From: CALJUZ01 sp003387805
GTDB taxonomy: Bacteria; Bacillota; Limnochordia; Limnochordales; ZCTH02-B6
Reading direction: 5' to 3'
DNA length: 15,717 bases
Assembly: GCA_937975235.1 (NCBI GenBank)
Contig: CALJUZ010000180.1
Coordinates: forward strand, 1-15,717
Position numbers and translations under genes: made by a program. The notes under the pieces are model-generated. The model was not told the origin of the DNA and did not search any database. It saw only the letters and a program-made list of their open reading frames with translations. Below, in pieces: positions 12,850-15,717 of the stretch. Within the stretch, counting starts at the first letter, position 1; the number at the start of each line of letters is the position of its first letter.

Positions 12850-15158
12850 AGCGAATGACGGGCGCGGCGGTGCCGGCGCCGCGCCACGCCGTAGGCCAGC
12901 AGCCGCATGCCGTTGAGGGTCACAATGACGGTCGCCCCCATGTCGGCCAAAATAGCCAGCCACAGCGTCAGCCAGCCCGGAAACACCGCCAGCACCGCCG
13001 CCAGCTTGACGCCGACGGCGAAGTAGATGTTTTGCTTGATGACGCGCAGCGTCGCCCTGCTCAGTCCGACGGTGAAGGGGAGCTTGGTCAGGTCGTCGGA
13101 CATGAGGACGATGTCGGCCGTCTCCAGCGCCGTGTCGGTGCCGGCGCCGCCCATGGCGATGCCGACGGTGGCCGTGGCCAATGCCGGCGCGTCGTTGACG
13201 CCGTCGCCCACCATGGCCACGCCGCCGTGGGCCGTCATCAGCTCCTGCACGGCCCGCACCTTGTCCTGCGGCAGCAGTTCCGCCGCCACTTCGTCGACGC
13301 CCGCTTGGTCCGCCACGGCCCGGGCCGCCCGGCGGTTGTCGCCCGTCAGCATGACCGTATGGGCGATGCCGTGGCCCTTCAGCCCGGCCACCGCGGCCGC
13401 GGCCTCAGGCCGCGGCCGGTCGGCCAGGGCCATGACGCCCAGCACCCGCTGCGCGGTGCCCACCAGCATGGTCGTTTTGCCTTCGCTCTGGAACCGCTCC
13501 ACCTGCGCTTCGGCCTCGGGCTGCATCGCCCCGAGGGCTTCAAACAGCCGCCGGCTGCCGACGTAGAGGGGCTCGGCCGCGCCGGCCTTCCCCGCCGCGC
13601 CCGGGGCGCCGGTGAGGACGCCCCGCACGCCCCGACCCGGCAGTGCTTCAAATTCGGTGACCTCCGCCGGCGCGAGGCCCCGCTCTTCCGCGGCCCGCAC
13701 GACGGCCTTGGCCAGCGGGTGTTCGGACCGCGTTTCCAGCGATGCCGCCGCCCGGAGCACCTCGTCTTCGCTCCACCCGCCCAGCGCCGCCACGTCGGTG
13801 ACCGCCGGGCGGCCCTCGGTCAAGGTGCCGGTTTTGTCGAACGCGACGGCCCGCAGGCGCGCCAGTTCTTCCAAATATACGCCGCCTTTTACGAGCACGC
13901 CCCTGCGGGCGGCGCTGCTGATGGCGCTGACGATGGACACCGGTGTCGCGACCACCAGCGCGCACGGGCACGCGACCACCAAGAGCGCCAGGGCCCGGTA
14001 AATCCACGGGTACCACTCGGCCCCCAGGAGCAGCGGCGGCACGGCGGCGATGAGGGCCGCCAGCCCGATGACGATGGGCGTGTACACGGCGGCAAAGCGG
14101 TCGACGAACGCGTGGGACCTGGCCCGGCGGCCCTCGGCCTCTTCCACCAGCTGCACGATTTTGGCGATGGTCGACTCGGCCGCCAACTTCGTCGTCCGCA
14201 CTTCCAGCGCGCCGTACGTGTTCAGCGTCCCGGCGAACACGTCGGCGCCCGCGCTTTTCTCCGCCGGCACCGATTCGCCCGTGACGGCCGCCTCGTCCAC
14301 CGCCGAAGCGCCCCGCACCACGACGCCGTCCACGGGGATCTTCTCTCCCGGGCGGACGAGGACCACGTCGCCGACGGCGATGTCCTCCACCGGCACGACG
14401 ACTTCCGCGCCGTTGCGCAGCACCGTGGCCCGCTGGGGCGCGGCCTCCATCAGGTCGCGAATGGAACGGCGGGCCCGGTCGTACGTCCACGCCTCCAGCC
14501 AGTCCGACACGGCGAACAAGACGGCCACGACGGCGGCCTCCTGCCACTCGCCGATGGCAAGGGCGCCGATGACGGCCGCGGTCATGAGCACGCTCATGTT
14601 GAAGTCCAGCCGCGGCAGGGCGTAGAAGGCGCGGCGGGCGTTGCTCCAGCCGCCGACGACCACGGCGGCCAGCAGGAGCGTTTTTGCGACGGCGTCCGGT
14701 GTGACGGCCGTATCCAGCGCGCCGGCGGACGGCCCGCCCGCGAGCCAGGCCCATACACGGGGCAGCGCCGCGGCGAGAAGCAGAAGACTTCCGGAGACCG
14801 CGGCGCGCCACAGCTCGGCCCGAGCCGCGGCGGGGTCCGCCGCCGTAGCCTGCTTCCGTTCCCGGGTGATGACATAATCCTCGGCACGGCCCAGCCGCTG
14901 GATAGTTTCGAGGTCGGCCCGGCCCACGACGAACAGCTTGCCCGTCGCCGTATTCAGCGTCGCCGACGCCACGCCGGGCAGCCCGGCCACGTTTTTCTCG
15001 AAGTTGGCCGCGCAGTCGAGACAGCTGATGCCTTGAACCCAAAAGACGTGGGTTTCTTCGTCGGCCGTACCGTGATGGAGTGGTTCGGCGGGATGCGCCG
15101 GGCCGCGCAGCCCGACGTCGGCGTTTTCTGTTTTCGGCATGCCTGGCATCATGGCCAC
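12846..15158 (-). CDS. cadA: Zn/Cd-exporting P1B-type ATPase
   Basis: This 770-aa inner-membrane pump exports Zn2+, Cd2+ and probably Pb2+ using ATP. A short Met/His-containing N-terminus precedes a heavy-metal-associated domain with GISCLDC (43-49). The actuator motif TGES is at 293-296, the membrane CPC site at 397-399 (ACPCALVVATP), the phosphorylated D441 in DKTGTLT, the HP motif at H480-P481, and GDGVND at 651-656. K718 in TM7 and D739 in TM8 (ADMGATVIVTLN) match the ZntA/CadA (P1B-2) signature rather than copper pumps. The start could be GTG 15158, ATG 15152 or ATG 15149. It lies 33 nt after its repressor gene, forming a cad-type operon. Confidence 0.96.
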   Translation of the reverse strand: MAMMPGMPKTENADVGLRGPAHPAEPLHHGTADEETHVFWVQGISCLDCAANFEKNVAGLPGVASATLNTATGKLFVVGRADLETIQRLGRAEDYVITRERKQATAADPAAARAELWRAAVSGSLLLLAAALPRVWAWLAGGPSAGALDTAVTPDAVAKTLLLAAVVVGGWSNARRAFYALPRLDFNMSVLMTAAVIGALAIGEWQEAAVVAVLFAVSDWLEAWTYDRARRSIRDLMEAAPQRATVLRNGAEVVVPVEDIAVGDVVLVRPGEKIPVDGVVVRGASAVDEAAVTGESVPAEKSAGADVFAGTLNTYGALEVRTTKLAAESTIAKIVQLVEEAEGRRARSHAFVDRFAAVYTPIVIGLAALIAAVPPLLLGAEWYPWIYRALALLVVACPCALVVATPVSIVSAISSAARRGVLVKGGVYLEELARLRAVAFDKTGTLTEGRPAVTDVAALGGWSEDEVLRAAASLETRSEHPLAKAVVRAAEERGLAPAEVTEFEALPGRGVRGVLTGAPGAAGKAGAAEPLYVGSRRLFEALGAMQPEAEAQVERFQSEGKTTMLVGTAQRVLGVMALADRPRPEAAAAVAGLKGHGIAHTVMLTGDNRRAARAVADQAGVDEVAAELLPQDKVRAVQELMTAHGGVAMVGDGVNDAPALATATVGIAMGGAGTDTALETADIVLMSDDLTKLPFTVGLSRATLRVIKQNIYFAVGVKLAAVLAVFPGWLTLWLAILADMGATVIVTLNGMRLLAYGVARRRHRRARHSL

Positions 15159-15191
15159 CCCCGTCCCTGGCTGACCGGCTCGCCGCGCCCG

Positions 15192-15590
15192 CTACTTGCC
15201 TTCGTCGTAGTGCTCCTTCGCCAGCTGAATGAGGCCGAGCACGTGGTCGTCGTCCAGGGAGTAGAACACGTTCTTGCCTTCGCGGCGGTACTTGACGATG
15301 CGCATCATTTTCAGCAGCCGCAGATGGTGGGAAACGGCCGGCAAGCTCATCTCCAGCACGTCGGCGATGTCGCACACGCACATCTCCTGCAGCGACAGCA
15401 AGTACAAAATCCGGGTGCGGGTCTCGTCACCCAGAACCTTGAAAATCTCCGACAGGCCCGCTACTTCCAGCAGGCGCTCCCGCAGCGCCGCCTGGTCCTC
15501 CGGACGAGACGGATCGTAGATGTCGCAGCAGTCGGCCGTGGCGCGATGAGAGGCCGCTGCGCTGCTGTTGCCCTGAATTGCCGTGCTCAT
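15192..15590 (-). CDS. cadC: ArsR/SmtB-family metal-sensing repressor (CadC type)
   Basis: This 132-aa winged-helix repressor controls the metal ATPase gene downstream. Metal-free protein binds the operator and Zn/Cd/Pb binding releases it. From ATG 15590, N-terminal C21-C22 lie ahead of helix alpha-3 with EMCVCD (C71, C73), matching the CadC alpha-3N site. The DNA-reading helix is SLPAVSHHLRLLK (82-94). The C-terminal helix carries D114-x-H116-x10-H127-x2-E130, an intact alpha-5 zinc site as in SmtB/ZiaR. Both sites therefore look present. The frame continues upstream to 15683 through a low-complexity repeat, but ATG 15590 with GGGGGA upstream is the sensible start. An operator palindrome lies about 90 nt upstream. 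Confidence 0.94.
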   Translation of the reverse strand: MSTAIQGNSSAAASHRATADCCDIYDPSRPEDQAALRERLLEVAGLSEIFKVLGDETRTRILYLLSLQEMCVCDIADVLEMSLPAVSHHLRLLKMMRIVKYRREGKNVFYSLDDDHVLGLIQLAKEHYDEGK

Positions 15591-15623
15591 CAGCCATTCC
15601 CCCGCAGGGCCGGCGGCCGGCAG

Positions 15624-15656
15624 CCGACGACTGACGGCCGACGGCCAACGACTGGT
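15624..15656. repeat. Short imperfect direct repeat in the cadC leader
   Basis: CCGACGACTG (15624-15633) recurs 21 nt on as CCAACGACTG (15645-15654), with GACGGCC-type units between. It is low-complexity sequence in the untranslated leader of cadC and could be a small intergenic repeat. Confidence 0.4.
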
Positions 15657-15680
15657 CACCAGCTGTAGACTCGCCGGCAA

Positions 15681-15702
15681 CAATTAAGCAATCGTTTAAT
15701 TG
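15681..15702. promoter_or_regulatory. ArsR/SmtB-type operator of the cad operon
   Basis: CAATTAA (15681-15687) and TTAATTG (15696-15702) form a perfect 7+7 AT-rich inverted repeat with an 8-nt centre, strikingly different from the GC-rich surroundings. The size and TTAA-rich arms suit an ArsR/SmtB/CadC site. It overlaps a TACAAT -10 on the minus strand (15699-15704), so bound CadC would block RNA polymerase. The matching -35 would lie beyond the right edge. Confidence 0.7.
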
Positions 15703-15717
15703 TATTCTAGGCGAAAG

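Noticed and set aside
5979..15662. Three dyads sharing GGTCAC (5979-5994, 10945-10955, 15652-15662) as a common operator family
   Set aside because: Arm sequences and spacer lengths differ and the downstream genes are unrelated. Chance is as good an explanation.
12414..15668. A 1084-codon open frame on the plus strand
   Set aside because: It runs antisense to the metal ATPase and its regulator and out of frame over sfsA. Its product is His/Arg/Gly/Ala-rich with no domain. It is an artefact of GC-rich codon use.

Overview
The window is about 15.7 kb of dense, GC-rich bacterial DNA with long uninterrupted coding frames. A GerW/YtfJ-type sporulation protein next to a DUF2953 (YtfI-like) protein, together with a CadC-type regulator, points to a high-GC, endospore-forming member of the Bacillota (Symbiobacterium, Thermaerobacter or Limnochordia-like). 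This is an inference from gene content. No rRNA, tRNA, CRISPR array or insertion sequence was seen.

Layout, left to right. (1) 1-81, minus: the 5' part of a TPP (thiamine) riboswitch with its promoter; the gene it controls lies off the left edge. (2) 178-1350, minus: DNA polymerase IV (dinB), and 1541-2503, minus: a membrane-anchored alpha/beta hydrolase. (3) 2737-4960, plus: an ECF sigma factor, its zinc-binding anti-sigma factor, a DUF2953 protein and GerW, tightly packed like one operon and ended by a strong hairpin. A SigW-like autoregulatory promoter sits in the divergent gap before the sigma gene. (4) 5058-5924, minus: a CDF-family metal efflux protein. (5) 6189-10416, minus: a complete AapJQMP-type polar amino-acid ABC transporter in the order binding protein, two permeases, ATPase. 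It has a hairpin between binding protein and first permease and a terminator after the ATPase gene. (6) 10577-11989, minus: a P-loop kinase-like gene, then about 450 bp without a credible gene but with many hairpins, then a small RNHCP zinc-ribbon gene. (7) 12115-12849, plus: sfsA. (8) 12846-15590, minus: a Zn/Cd P1B-type ATPase preceded by its CadC/SmtB-type repressor and a palindromic operator.

How the parts work together: cadC and the ATPase form a self-contained metal-sensing and efflux unit. The CDF protein is a second metal exporter, probably for Mn. The Aap system imports amino acids. The ECF sigma and ZAS anti-sigma pair probably control their own operon, which unusually also carries the ytfI-ytfJ sporulation pair. 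The most puzzling stretch is the hairpin-rich non-coding block directly upstream of the RNHCP gene (about 10960-11335), which may be a structured RNA paired with a small zinc protein.
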